From Arsenicicoccus sp. oral taxon 190 (GTDB lineage: Bacteria; Actinomycetota; Actinomycetes; Actinomycetales; Dermatophilaceae), in contig NZ_CP012070.1 in assembly GCF_001189535.1 (NCBI RefSeq), positions 124,001 through 188,000 on the forward strand: a stretch of 64,000 bases of DNA, in the 5' to 3' direction. Numbering within the stretch: the stretch's first letter is position 1; every line of letters starts with the position of its first letter. A model generated the notes under the pieces. It was not told the DNA's origin. It searched no databases and saw only the letters and a program-made list of their open reading frames with translations. Shown piece by piece: positions 46,301 through 52,650 of this stretch. The translations under genes were made by a program, and so were the position numbers.

Positions 46301-47001
46301 TGCCGCAGCACGTCGGCGTCGGCGAGGTCGGCCACGAGCGGCAGCTTGGCGTAGGGGTAGAGCCCGAGGACCAGACGGCGCTGGATCGTGAAGCCGGGCA
46401 GTCCGGTGCACTGCCGGGCCAGCTCGCGGTAGGCCGGCTCCGGGTCGAACCCGTTGCGGCCCCATGACATTCGCGCCAGCCGGTCGCTGTCGAGCGCGAC
46501 GCCCAGCTCGGCCTGGACCAGCTGCACGAGGGCGGGGTTGAGCTCGACCGTGCGGCTGACCACCACGTCGAGGTCGCGGTGTCCCGGGTCGCGCGGGCGG
46601 AGCTCGCAGGGGCGCAGGAAGACGGGCGCCTGCGGGGACCGGCCGCCCGGCATCTGCCAGGTGGCGACACCGGCGGCGACGAAGCAGGTGGCGAGCCCGC
46701 GCTCCTCCCAGAGCCGGCGGGCGGCGTCGTCGATGCCGCGGGCCCGCTCGGCCGCCTCGGCAGAGGCGCGCGGCTCTCGGACCAGGTCGGACAGCTTGAC
46801 GTCCCGCCCCGACAGGAAGATCGCCAGGCCGGCCGGGTGGGCGTGGGTCAGCTCGAGGAGGCGGCGCTCGTCGTCGTGGTGCCACAGCAGGGCATTGGGT
46901 CCGCCGGCCGTCGCCAGCTCCTGACGCCACCCCGCGAGCGCCGCGGCGGCGGGGTCCTGTCCGTCGTCCGGGTTGGCGGGGGCAGGGGGCGGTGGAGTCA
47001 C
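43396..47001 (-). CDS. Large SF1-helicase-like protein with C-terminal nuclease-fold domain; Walker lysine and aspartate replaced
   Basis: This 1201 aa protein has an N-terminal DUF4011-like region (1-260). A split SF1 helicase core follows: motif I QGAPGTGMTQLV (282-292), DEAD-like motif VIVLEASQLS (about 776-785), motif III CGDPQQLPP, YRS motif TRYRSVDDRL, and motif VI VALTRARDTVTLV. The last ~100 residues (VQVAVESDGPAYAA...DRDVLRPQLLERAGWRHLRVW) resemble the Vsr-like/MTES nuclease fold. Motif I has Met where ATPases have Lys, and motif II has Leu-Glu instead of Asp-Glu, so ATP hydrolysis is doubtful. Related large proteins act in defence or DNA repair; the role here is unknown. Confidence 0.85.
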   Translation of the reverse strand: MTPPPPAPANPDDGQDPAAAALAGWRQELATAGGPNALLWHHDDERRLLELTHAHPAGLAIFLSGRDVKLSDLVREPRASAEAAERARGIDDAARRLWEERGLATCFVAAGVATWQMPGGRSPQAPVFLRPCELRPRDPGHRDLDVVVSRTVELNPALVQLVQAELGVALDSDRLARMSWGRNGFDPEPAYRELARQCTGLPGFTIQRRLVLGLYPYAKLPLVADLADADVLRHPVVSLLAGGAHQQTPRPHPSLPQVLPLDADQRAALAAIGAGDDVVVQGAPGTGMTQLVAAAVAGLAAAGRSVLLVSHKRAAVDAVRRRLASVGLGLVEEVHDGPDLRHDRRALAPLGHAVAADPRPDTAHDLQAAAEQLQDRLAALHQVREPWGVSAFQAQGAMVELSALDPAPRSRVRLTGEALRALSPQLLDLATRQLTQAAGEGAWLTDDAADPWRGARIVTPADADTAMAACHRLVSADGIDRLLALTGALADEAGLPRPTSAAAAGADLDLVTGVRATLDVFAPEVYDAPLPDMLASTSTTYREEHGSTLGLLRRRGLVREARRLLRPGHGPADLHGALLAAHRQALAWRDRAGAATRPVVPHGIDQARAAHDAVMADLALLEPALATTDDGGGLDQQPLDQLRERLLQLTRQPERLAVLPRVTPVLDELRGQGLGPLIDDLTTRRVAPDHVAAEVRHVWWSSLLDEVRRTDARYGRHDGAALHATATTLRRLEEQAHRERAQEVGRQVARAAEDGTPCWAVSPHEVAAVLPPGPVVDTVIVLEASQLSVAQAVSAISRGRQLVVCGDPQQLPPIELRVGVDDAGGHDVRADERSPSVLGALAAHLPVHHLETRYRSVDDRLATVLDTALGATLDTTLSATAAAGRDETDVAAPVTVPSGTAARGLVLEHVAGGDDAATGSGPAPVTTSAEVDRVARLVLAHARNTPERSLGVVALDEQHAAAVRTRLRDELARLGVGDRFYAPDRDEPFFVKHVDDAQGDTRDDMIVTVGYAVDASGQAGHRFGVLALAAGERRVAVALTRARDTVTLVSTLTGDELAEVGAGTPGVALLATALGLAQEAPGTAPSRGPVTDPVTSELASRLRKAGLEVTERAGRGAGEVELAVRDPRSVRPVQVAVESDGPAYAALPRPVDRDVLRPQLLERAGWRHLRVWTPDLFMAPEREVARIIDAAHDHRRPEDGR

Positions 47002-47337
47002 CGCCCAAGGATAGCGAGCCCGCCGGTGCCCTCCGAGGACATGGAGGCGGACATGGAGGCGGCGCGCATCATGCAGGGGGAGGAATGATGCGCGCCGCTC
47101 GTTGAATCATCAGCAAGTTACTCGCTCAGGTCAAGACTGGCGAGTAGGAATCGGGGCAATTCGCCCGGATGCCACGCTGCGAGGAGCCATGGTCACCTGC
47201 GTACTGCACCTCGCCATCACCCACCGAGCCGTATGCCGCGGCCGCCTCCCCCAGCGATGTCCTCGCCCAGCGCTGTCCTCGCCCGCCGCTGCGGCATGAC
47301 AAGATGGGTGCCCGTGGTCGGCGCTGCCGCCACCCCC
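47002..47337. other. Gene-poor gap with a strong stem-loop
   Basis: In this 336-bp gap between the helicase-like gene and tRNA-Arg I see no convincing gene. There is a perfect inverted repeat at 47059-47098. A 9-bp word GACATGGAGGC(GG) is duplicated at 47038-47060, just before it. There are also two short CAGCG(A/C)TGTCCTCGCCC repeats at 47259-47287. Confidence 0.5.
47059..47098. repeat. 14-bp perfect inverted repeat
   Basis: GCGGCGCGCATCAT (47059-47072) pairs with ATGATGCGCGCCGC (47085-47098) around the loop GCAGGGGGAGGA. It lies upstream of the helicase start on the opposite side of its promoter. It may be a terminator-like barrier or an operator. Confidence 0.7.
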
Positions 47338-47413
47338 GCCCTCGTAGCTCAGGGGATAGAGCACCGCTCTCCTAAAGCGGGTGTCGCAGGTTCGAATCCT
47401 GCCGGGGGCACCA
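47338..47413 (+). tRNA. tRNA-Arg (anticodon CCT), CCA encoded
   Basis: The gene starts GCCCTCGTAGCTCAGGGGA. The anticodon arm CCGCT-CTCCTAA-AGCGG gives CCT, reading AGG. The T-arm is CGCAGG-TTCGAATC-CTGC, and the acceptor closes with CGGGGGC, A73 and CCA. The insertion-sequence cluster begins 0.55 kb downstream. tRNA-Arg(CCT) genes are frequent integration sites, but no duplicated 3' end is visible inside the window. Confidence 0.96.
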
Positions 47414-47496
47414 CTCATCACTGCAGTTTCCCTTGGCCCAGGCATGATGAAGAGGGTCCCGGTCCAGAACCGAGGCGCCCTTCACCAATGTGACTG

Positions 47497-47589
47497 TCAG
47501 CGCGTCCGTTTCGGGCGCCGACCCAGCGCCGGTAGCAGCCGATCAAACACGAGGCCCGCGACCAGCCACGAACTGGCGGCGATCACCAC
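47497..47589 (-). CDS. Possible 30-aa membrane peptide (uncertain)
   Basis: The frame starts GTGGTGATC and encodes a hydrophobic helix (VVIAASSWLVAGLVFDRLL) with a basic tail. It follows another small hydrophobic frame at once, so the two may be pieces of one decayed membrane protein. The region downstream of tRNA-Arg is otherwise empty. I cannot name it. Confidence 0.3.
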   Translation of the reverse strand: MVIAASSWLVAGLVFDRLLPALGRRPKRTR

Positions 47590-47592
47590 GTA

Positions 47593-47745
47593 TTAGCACG
47601 ACTCCCGCGGCGCCTCGCCCGCCGGCATCCCGGCCATCCTGAAGCAGGCCGCGAGCACGAGACAGAGCAGCACCGAACCGGCGGCGGTCAGCAGGAGCTC
47701 CCGCCCCAATGGTCGCGGTTTACGCCCCCCGCCTGGACTTCCCAT
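47593..47745 (-). CDS. Possible 50-aa membrane protein (uncertain)
   Basis: ATG 47745 opens a frame with one strong helix (ELLLTAAGSVLLCLVLAACF) after a Gly/Pro/Arg-rich start, ending MPAGEAPRESC. It is directly upstream of the 30-aa frame. The longer open frame runs into the palindromic repeats and is unlikely to be coding there. It is either a small membrane protein or a remnant. Confidence 0.35.
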   Translation of the reverse strand: MGSPGGGRKPRPLGRELLLTAAGSVLLCLVLAACFRMAGMPAGEAPRESC

Positions 47746-47802
47746 CAAGGCGACGATAGCCCCCGTGCAGCTGCGGCCAGCGGCAACCCTGCCGGGACCC
47801 CC

Positions 47803-47950
47803 GGGACACGGTGCGGCCGCCCGGGGGTCCCATACCGACCACGACCACACCCCCAGGACACCTTGTGGTCGCCCACGGGCGCCATACCGACCACAACCAC
47901 ACCCCCAGGACACCTTGAGGTCGCCCGGGGGCGCCATACCGACCACAACC
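47803..47950. repeat. 52-bp palindromic tandem repeat, left part
   Basis: Units repeat every 52 bp (AGGACAC at 47855 and 47907). Each unit carries arms TTGTGGTCG ... CGACCACAA (47863-47871 with 47888-47896; 47915-47923 with 47940-47948, first arm one mismatch) enclosing an inner CGCCC/GGGCG dyad and the constant GCCATAC. A diverged unit (47803-47850) precedes them. The array is broken at about 47950 by the IS3-family element and resumes at 50699. Confidence 0.85.
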
Positions 47951-47991
47951 TGTGGAGTTGATGAGGTTGCCCCCGTTCGACGGACATCGGA

Positions 47992-48014
47992 TTAGGCGGC
48001 CTGGGCCGCGGTGG
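47992..48014 (-). pseudogene. Detached 3' end of the IS3 orfB
   Basis: Read on the minus strand after the duplicated target, this stretch completes orfB with the codons for AAQAA and a TAA stop at 47992-47994. Joining it to the fragment at 49425-50373 restores a normal transposase end, which proves that the IS256-type element landed inside orfB. Confidence 0.88.
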
Positions 48015-49424
48015 GGGACTGTCCGCTGAGCGGTGTTTCTGGCCCGACACGCCGACAGGGTCGGTGAGGAAGGCTGGTCAGCGATGACCGACACACACTC
48101 GGGCATGAGCTCGATGCCCAAGGAAGCAGCCAAGGCCCGTAAGCCGGGCAAGGCTGAACGCGAGGCGGTGGCGCAGCTGGTGAAGGCAGCCCGCGCTCGG
48201 GGTGAGGATCTGACGGGCCCGGATGGGCTGCTGAAGACGATCACCGCCACGGTTCTGGAGGCGGCGTTGGAGGAGGAGATGACCGAACATGTCGGTCACG
48301 CCAAGCACCAGCCCGCCGCCGAGGGCGGCAACGTCCGCAACGGCACCCGACCCAAGACGGTCCTGACCGACGCCGCCGGAGAGGTGAGGATTGAGGTTCC
48401 GCGGGACCGGGCCGGCACGTTCGCCCCGGTCATCGTGGCCAAGCGGCAGCGGCGGTTGAACGACGTGGACGCGGTCGCGATCTCCTTGTACGCCAAGGGC
48501 CTGACCACCGGGGAGATCTCCGCCCACTTCGCCGAGGTGTACGGGGCGTCGGTGTCTAAGGACACCGTCTCGCGGATCACCGACGCCGTCATCGAGGAGA
48601 TGCAGGCCTGGTCGGCGCGGCCGCTGCAGGGCATCTACGCGGCGATCTTCATCCACGCGATCTACGTCAAGGTCCGCGACGGGCAGGTCGGCAACCGGCC
48701 CTTCTACGCCGCGATCGGGGTCGACCTGGCCGGCCGCAAGGACGTCCTGGGCCTGTGGGCCGGGCACGGCGGCGGGGAGAGCGCGAAGTTCTGGATGAGC
48801 GTGCTGACCGACATCAAGAACCGCGGCGTGGCCGACGTGTTCTTCGTGGTCTGCGACGGGCTGAAGGGCCTGCCTGACGCCGTCACCGCGGTCTGGCCCG
48901 AGACGATCGTGCAGGCGTGCGTGATCCACCTGATCCGGGCCACCCTGCGGTACGCCTCCCGGAAGTACTGGGACACCCTGGCCAAGGACCTGCGGGCCAT
49001 CTACACCGCCCCCACCGCCGGGGCGGCCTGGGCGGCGTTTGAGGAGCTGGAGGAGAAGTGGGGCAAGCCCTACCCGGCCATCCCCAAACTGTGGCGCGCC
49101 GCGTGGGAGGAGTTCATCCCCTTCCTCGACTACGACGTGGAGATCAGACGCGTGCTCTTCAGCACCAACGGGATCGAGTCGATGAACGCCCGCTACCGGC
49201 GCGCGATCTCCGTGCGCGGGCACTTCCCCACCGAGCAGGCCGCTCTGAAGTGTCTGTACCTGGTCACCCGCGGGATGGACCCCAAGGGCACCGGGCAGGC
49301 ACGATGGACCATGCGGTGGAAGCCCGCACTCAACGCTTTCGCCGTCACCTTCGCCGACCGCATGCCGGCCGCCGAGAACCTCTAACAAGATGAACGCCAG
49401 AAACACCGTTCGTCGGACAGACCC
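48015..49424 (+). mobile_element. Complete IS256-family insertion sequence
   Basis: The element is 1410 bp with 29-bp terminal inverted repeats. The left end reads GGGACTGTCCGCTGAGCGG and the right end (complement) GGGTCTGTCCGACGAACGG, both continuing TGTTTCTGGC. An 8-bp target duplication CGCGGTGG flanks it (48007-48014 and 49425-49432). The single transposase gene is intact, so the element may still be active and is younger than the IS3 copy it interrupts. Confidence 0.93.
48084..49385 (+). CDS. IS256-family (mutator-type) transposase
   Basis: This 433 aa DDE transposase has the mutator-type signature. An N-terminal ATVLEAALEEEMTEHVGHAKHQ region is followed by GEVRIEVPRDRAGTFAPVIV. The first catalytic Asp is in AAIGVDLAGRKDVLGLW, the second in FFVVCDGLKGLPDAVTAVWP, and a Glu lies in the STNGIESMNARYRRA segment. 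CVIHLIRATLRYASRKYWD is the usual helical insertion motif. The frame is complete, with the ATG at 48084 and a stop 11 nt before the right inverted repeat. Confidence 0.95.
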   Translation: MTDTHSGMSSMPKEAAKARKPGKAEREAVAQLVKAARARGEDLTGPDGLLKTITATVLEAALEEEMTEHVGHAKHQPAAEGGNVRNGTRPKTVLTDAAGEVRIEVPRDRAGTFAPVIVAKRQRRLNDVDAVAISLYAKGLTTGEISAHFAEVYGASVSKDTVSRITDAVIEEMQAWSARPLQGIYAAIFIHAIYVKVRDGQVGNRPFYAAIGVDLAGRKDVLGLWAGHGGGESAKFWMSVLTDIKNRGVADVFFVVCDGLKGLPDAVTAVWPETIVQACVIHLIRATLRYASRKYWDTLAKDLRAIYTAPTAGAAWAAFEELEEKWGKPYPAIPKLWRAAWEEFIPFLDYDVEIRRVLFSTNGIESMNARYRRAISVRGHFPTEQAALKCLYLVTRGMDPKGTGQARWTMRWKPALNAFAVTFADRMPAAENL

Positions 49425-50373
49425 CGCGGTGGTGATCCGGTGCTCGAAGGCTACCGGGGTCTGCATGCCGAGGGCTGAGTGGCGTCGGCGGCGGTTGTAG
49501 ACGTTCTCGATCCAGGCGGTGACGGCCTTGATCGCGTCGTGGTGGGTGGGGAAGGTGTGCCGGTTGTAGAACTCGGTCTTTAGCGTCGACCAGAAGCTCT
49601 CCTGCTGGGCGTTGTCCCAGCACACCCCGGTACGCCCGACGGACTGGCGTACCTCGACCTCGAGGGCTACCTGGTGCAGCTGGGCGGAGGTGTATTGACA
49701 GCCGCGGTCGGCGTGGAACACCACTGCGCCGGTGGGGCCGGCCGCTGGGTCGCGGAAGGTCACCGCGCGGCGCAACGCGGTCTCGACGACGTCGGTGTGC
49801 AGGCTGCCGCTGAAGGCGTACCCGATGACCCGGCGGCTGCATGCGTCGCGTACGGCGCACAGGTACAGCCACCCCTGCCCGGTGGGCAGGTAGGTGATGT
49901 CGGACGTCCACACGACGTTGAGCTGTCCGCGGTCGAAGTCGCGCCCGACCAGGTCAGGGATCGAGTGAGGACTCGGGTCGATACCCATCGGCGGGACCGG
50001 CTTCCACGTGCGTGGGCTGATGCCCTGAATGCCGTTGGCACGCATGATCTTCGCGACGGTCTTGCGGGACACGACCTCACCAGCGGCGCGTAGGTCGGCG
50101 AGGACCCTGGGGGAGCCGTTCACGCCGTCGGATGCCGCGTGTGCGGCGACGACCTTGGTGGCCAGGCCCGCCAGGCGACGAGCCCGCGGACCCGGCCCGC
50201 GGTGCTGCCGGTCGGCCCAGTCGTAGTAGCCCGACCTGGACACCCCCAGCAGCTGACACATCCGCGTCACGGGGATGCCGTTCGATTCGCTGGCGGCCTT
50301 CTGCGCGTGGATCAGAGCGTAGGCGGCATCGGCCGCGACGACGCGTTCTCCGCCACGAAGAAGGCCGCTGCTT
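49425..50373 (-). pseudogene. IS3-family transposase OrfB, 3' end displaced by IS256 insertion
   Basis: This is the integrase (rve/DDE) subunit, read by -1 frameshift from orfA. Catalytic elements are present: WTSDITYLPTGQGWLYLCAV, FHADRGCQYTSAQ and NAQQESFWSTLKTEFYNR (D, D, E). The frame runs to RITTAG and then into the IS256 terminal repeat. The lost end (AAQAA, stop) is found at 47992-48014. Only the last few residues are replaced, so some activity might remain, but the fused frame would continue about 400 codons as nonsense. Confidence 0.88.
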
Positions 50374-50629
50374 TTTTCAGGAACTCCCGGTCCATGCGTA
50401 GCTGGGCGTTCTCTGCGCGGAGCCGTTCCAGCTCGGCGCGCTCGTTGACGTCAACCGCCGGCGGCGGGTCAACCATCCTGGCCCGCTCCGCAGCGACCCA
50501 CCGTCCCAGCAGCTGCTCCCCGACCCCGATCTCACGCGACACCTCAGCGATCGCGCGCCCCGAGTCGATCACCAACCGGGCCGCGTCGACCCGGTACTGC
50601 GGGGTGTAGCTCTTCCTCTTCGCACCCAT
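50312..50629 (-). CDS. IS3-family transposase OrfA
   Basis: This 105 aa helix-turn-helix protein contains KRKSYTPQYRVDAARLVIDSG, EVSREIGVGEQLLGRWV and a leucine-zipper-like ERLRAENAQLRMDREFLKKAAAF. It binds the IS ends and, by -1 frameshifting near its end, gives the OrfAB transposase. ATG 50629 is used; ATG 50638 is an alternative. Confidence 0.92.
   Translation of the reverse strand: MGAKRKSYTPQYRVDAARLVIDSGRAIAEVSREIGVGEQLLGRWVAAERARMVDPPPAVDVNERAELERLRAENAQLRMDREFLKKAAAFFVAENASSRPMPPTL
50371..50377 (-). promoter_or_regulatory. -1 ribosomal frameshift site A6G of the IS3 element
   Basis: The coding strand reads CTG AAA AAA GCA near the orfA end. The A-AAA-AAG slippery heptamer is the standard IS3 signal. 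Shifting back one base gives a frame that runs into RMCQLLGVSRSGYYDW of OrfB without a stop. Confidence 0.85.
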
Positions 50630-50698
50630 GAAGGGCATCCTCTCTCGCCAGGCACACGGCCCGGCCAGTCAGGATGTCCGTAGAACGGGGTCAACCCC

Positions 50699-50790
50699 AG
50701 GACACGTTGTGGTCGCCCACGGGCGCCATACCGACCACAACCACACCCCCAGGACACCAGGACACCTTGTGGTCGTCTCAGGGCGCCCAT
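50699..50790. repeat. 52-bp palindromic tandem repeat, right part
   Basis: AGGACAC recurs at 50699 and 50751, again 52 bp apart. TTGTGGTCG (50707-50715) pairs with CGACCACAA (50732-50740). A last degenerate unit starts with a doubled CCAGGACAC (50749-50766) and has only the left arm (50763-50771). The match to the left array shows that both halves were contiguous before the IS3 element arrived. Confidence 0.85.
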
Positions 50791-50875
50791 GGCCCGCGGC
50801 TACAGCCAGCGTGGTCGCAGATGCCACGTTAGAGCGCTGACGGCTCAAGGGGTCGCTGCGGGGCCGCCCACGGCA

Positions 50876-51258
50876 CTACTGCGGGGGTCGAGAGGGCACC
50901 GTCACCGTGGCCTGGTGGGCCGTGGGGTCGCAGCGCGGCCCGTTGGGCTGCACGACCGCCGGCGTCACGGTGTTCGGACCGCAGTCACCCCAGCCACCTT
51001 CACCTCGACCTCGACCGCCTCCGTCGACGACAGGCTGTCCATCTCGGCGAACCACTCGTCCTCGCCGCGCGCGGCCCCGGGCACGCAGCGTCCCCGCACG
51101 CACACCTCCACCGAGGTCCCCGGTCGCAGGCCCGCGCCCGGAGCACGGACCCTCACCCCGTTGGCAGCCCCGATCGACGTGCAGCCCTGCGACGGGGCGC
51201 AGCCGCCTGGCCACAGCAGCACGACCACCAGCGCGGACGCCCCCACGATCCCCCTCAT
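50876..51258 (-). pseudogene. Small lipoprotein gene, probably frameshifted
   Basis: ATG 51258 opens a signal peptide with lipobox-like WPGGC, then a short beta-rich domain with paired Cys (VEVCVRGRCVPG). This frame stops at 50965 (VAGVTAVRTP). The +1 frame continues smoothly from the same point with WGDCGPNTVTPAVVQPNG...PTAHQATVTV and stops at 50876. That segment looks like the natural C-terminus of a small surface lipoprotein, so I suspect a one-base indel at about 50995-51005 (mutation or sequencing error). It lies beside the repeat/IS block. Confidence 0.5.
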
Positions 51259-51462
51259 GGCCCGAGGATGCGCCTCGGGGAGCGCGGTGACAAGGCCAGC
51301 AGGCATACGGCATACGACCAGGGTCGTAGCCGAGGACCAGACCAAAGATGGATGCGGCCCCCGGGTGAGTCCCGGCAGACTGGTGCCTGCATGGTCGGGC
51401 CGTGCCGTGGTCCGCGAGGGGGACGGACCACGCTCGGCCCGACCTCAGGGGGTGCGCACAGC

Positions 51463-51498
51463 ACGAGGCCCTCCCCGCAGCAGCGGGGAGGGCCTCGT
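51463..51498 (-). terminator. Stem-loop downstream of nlpC
   Basis: A 16-bp perfect stem, ACGAGGCCCTCCCCGC/GCGGGGAGGGCCTCGT, with loop AGCA starts 15 nt past the NlpC/P60 stop codon. It lacks a T-run but is a very stable hairpin. It probably terminates the riboswitch-nlpC message. Confidence 0.75.
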
Positions 51499-51512
51499 CG
51501 AGAGGTCGACGC

Positions 51513-52334
51513 TCAGGCGCGACCGTAGGTCACGTTGGAGCTCCAGATCTTGTGGAGCCCGGTGGTGCGACCGGTGCGGGGCGAGTCGTACATCATGCCG
51601 CCGCCGGCGTAGATGCCCACGTGGTAGGCCGGGGAGCCGAAGAACACGAGGTCACCGGGCTGCGGGGCGGAGACCCGACGCGTGGCGGCCTGCTGGGCGG
51701 CAGCGGTGCGCGGCAGGGACTTGCCGTTGGCGCGGAAGACGTAGCCGGTGAAGCCGGAGCAGTCGAAGCCGGACGTCGAGGTGCCGCCGTAGCGGTAGTA
51801 GATGCCCGACAGGCTGGCGGCGGTGCGCAGCACGCCACCACCCGCGACGGCGCGGGGCGCCGGGTTGGCGGCGCGCTTGACGGCGGGACGGGCGATGGCG
51901 CGACGGACGTTGGTCCGGGAGACGCGCACGTAGCGACGGTTGACCCGCTTGACCGCGGTGCGGCGGTAGGTGCGGGAGACGCGCTTGGTCGCGGTGCGCT
52001 TGCGCTTGATGGCGGTGCGCTTGCGCTTGATGGCGGTGCGCTTGCGGACGGTGCCGCGGACCTTCTTGAGCTTGGACTTCTTGACGCCGACGACGGCGGC
52101 GCGGCCCATCTGGCCGGCGGCGGCCACGGAGGGCGCGGCGACGGCGGCGGGAGCGGCGGTGGTGGCACCGGCGGCCTGGGCGGGCATCGCCGCGGCGATG
52201 ACCATGCCACCGGAGGCAGCGGCGACACCGGCGAGCTTGGCCGTCGGGGCGGCGTGGTGCTTCGCGGCGTCGATCAGGAGACTGGCGGACGAGACGTCGG
52301 CAGCACGGTGCCGACCGATGGAGCGAATGGACAC
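51513..52334 (-). CDS. Secreted NlpC/P60 cell-wall hydrolase with highly basic linker
   Basis: This 273 aa protein has an export-type Ala-rich helix (about 33-56). A very basic region (85-155) with tandem KRKRTAI repeats follows, and then an NlpC/P60 domain (165-273). The catalytic Cys192 is in FDCSGFTGYVF and His238 in PAYHVGIYAGG; GDLVFFG is also typical. Such endopeptidases cut D-Glu-mDAP-type stem peptides. The basic linker may bind teichoic or nucleic polyanions. The start is GTG 52334 with GAGAGG 6 nt before it, directly under a c-di-AMP riboswitch. Confidence 0.93.
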   Translation of the reverse strand: MSIRSIGRHRAADVSSASLLIDAAKHHAAPTAKLAGVAAASGGMVIAAAMPAQAAGATTAAPAAVAAPSVAAAGQMGRAAVVGVKKSKLKKVRGTVRKRTAIKRKRTAIKRKRTATKRVSRTYRRTAVKRVNRRYVRVSRTNVRRAIARPAVKRAANPAPRAVAGGGVLRTAASLSGIYYRYGGTSTSGFDCSGFTGYVFRANGKSLPRTAAAQQAATRRVSAPQPGDLVFFGSPAYHVGIYAGGGMMYDSPRTGRTTGLHKIWSSNVTYGRA

Positions 52335-52345
52335 AGTTGACCTCT

Positions 52346-52500
52346 CGAACGCCTACGAAGTTAGCTGTCGGGTTCGGGCGGAAAGGTGTGCGCCCGGCCA
52401 CCGGTGGTGGCTTCACCCCATGACGCTCGCGCGTCAAAGGTGGGTCCCCCGCTCCTGTCAGCGGAAATAAGCACATCAGCGGGAGTGACAGGACTCGGCG
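52346..52500 (-). ncRNA. ydaO/yuaA-type c-di-AMP riboswitch
   Basis: The minus-strand leader of nlpC carries the conserved elements in order: GCCGAGTCC, a variable hairpin with GCTGACAGGAGC, GGGGGACCCA, a GACGC/GCGTC hairpin, TGGGGTGAA, GCCACC/GGTGGC, CACCTTTCCGCCCGAACCCG, and the 3' hallmark ACAGCTAACTTCGTAGGC. Its end abuts the GAGAGG ribosome-binding site, so control of translation or nearby termination is possible. This class represses peptidoglycan hydrolase and ion-transport genes when c-di-AMP is high. Confidence 0.95.
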
Positions 52501-52542
52501 TCTCTCGCTGCAGCCCTTCCAGGGGGAGAAGAGCCGAGAGAG

Positions 52543-52571
52543 AACGTAGCGGACCCCGGCAGGATTGTCAC
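52543..52571 (-). promoter_or_regulatory. Predicted promoter of the riboswitch-nlpC unit
   Basis: GTGACA (-35) and TACGTT (-10) are separated by 17 bp, and transcription would start about 35 nt before the aptamer. The hexamers are close to the primary-sigma consensus for a GC-rich genome. Confidence 0.5.
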
Positions 52572-52650
52572 GTTCAGGTCACGGGTGGGTTAATGCCTGC
52601 CCGCGCGGGAAAGCACCGGTGCTAGCGGCACCGACGGACACGACCGGACG

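Larger units (their letters stand above)
47962..50699 (-). mobile_element. IS3-family insertion sequence interrupted by an IS256-family element
   Basis: The ends match as imperfect inverted repeats: the left begins TGAGGTTGCCCCCGTTC and the right (complement) begins TGGGGTTGACCCCGTTC, both continuing to CGGACATC. Without the inner element and one copy of its target repeat the length is about 1320 bp, normal for IS3. It carries orfA and orfB with a -1 frameshift site, transcribed on the minus strand. It sits inside the 52-bp repeat array; I see no clear target duplication, and about 11 bp of the left flank do not match the array. Confidence 0.88.

Noticed and set aside
43420..46467. Open plus-strand frame of about 1015 codons opposite the helicase-like gene
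   Set aside because: It has shadow-frame composition with no motif, while the minus strand has clear helicase motifs.
47041..47088. Short peptide MEADMEAARIMQGEE as a gene
   Set aside because: It has no ribosome-binding site, and it is explained by the duplicated GACATGGAGGC word and the inverted repeat.
48033..48083. Upstream extension of the IS256 transposase
   Set aside because: It would start inside the terminal inverted repeat; ATG 48084 gives the usual family start.
47803..50790. CRISPR array
   Set aside because: The units repeat in full, including the linker, so there are no unique spacers, and no cas genes are present.
47338..50790. Integrative island at tRNA-Arg
   Set aside because: There is no integrase and no duplicated tRNA 3' end in the window; only insertion sequences are seen.
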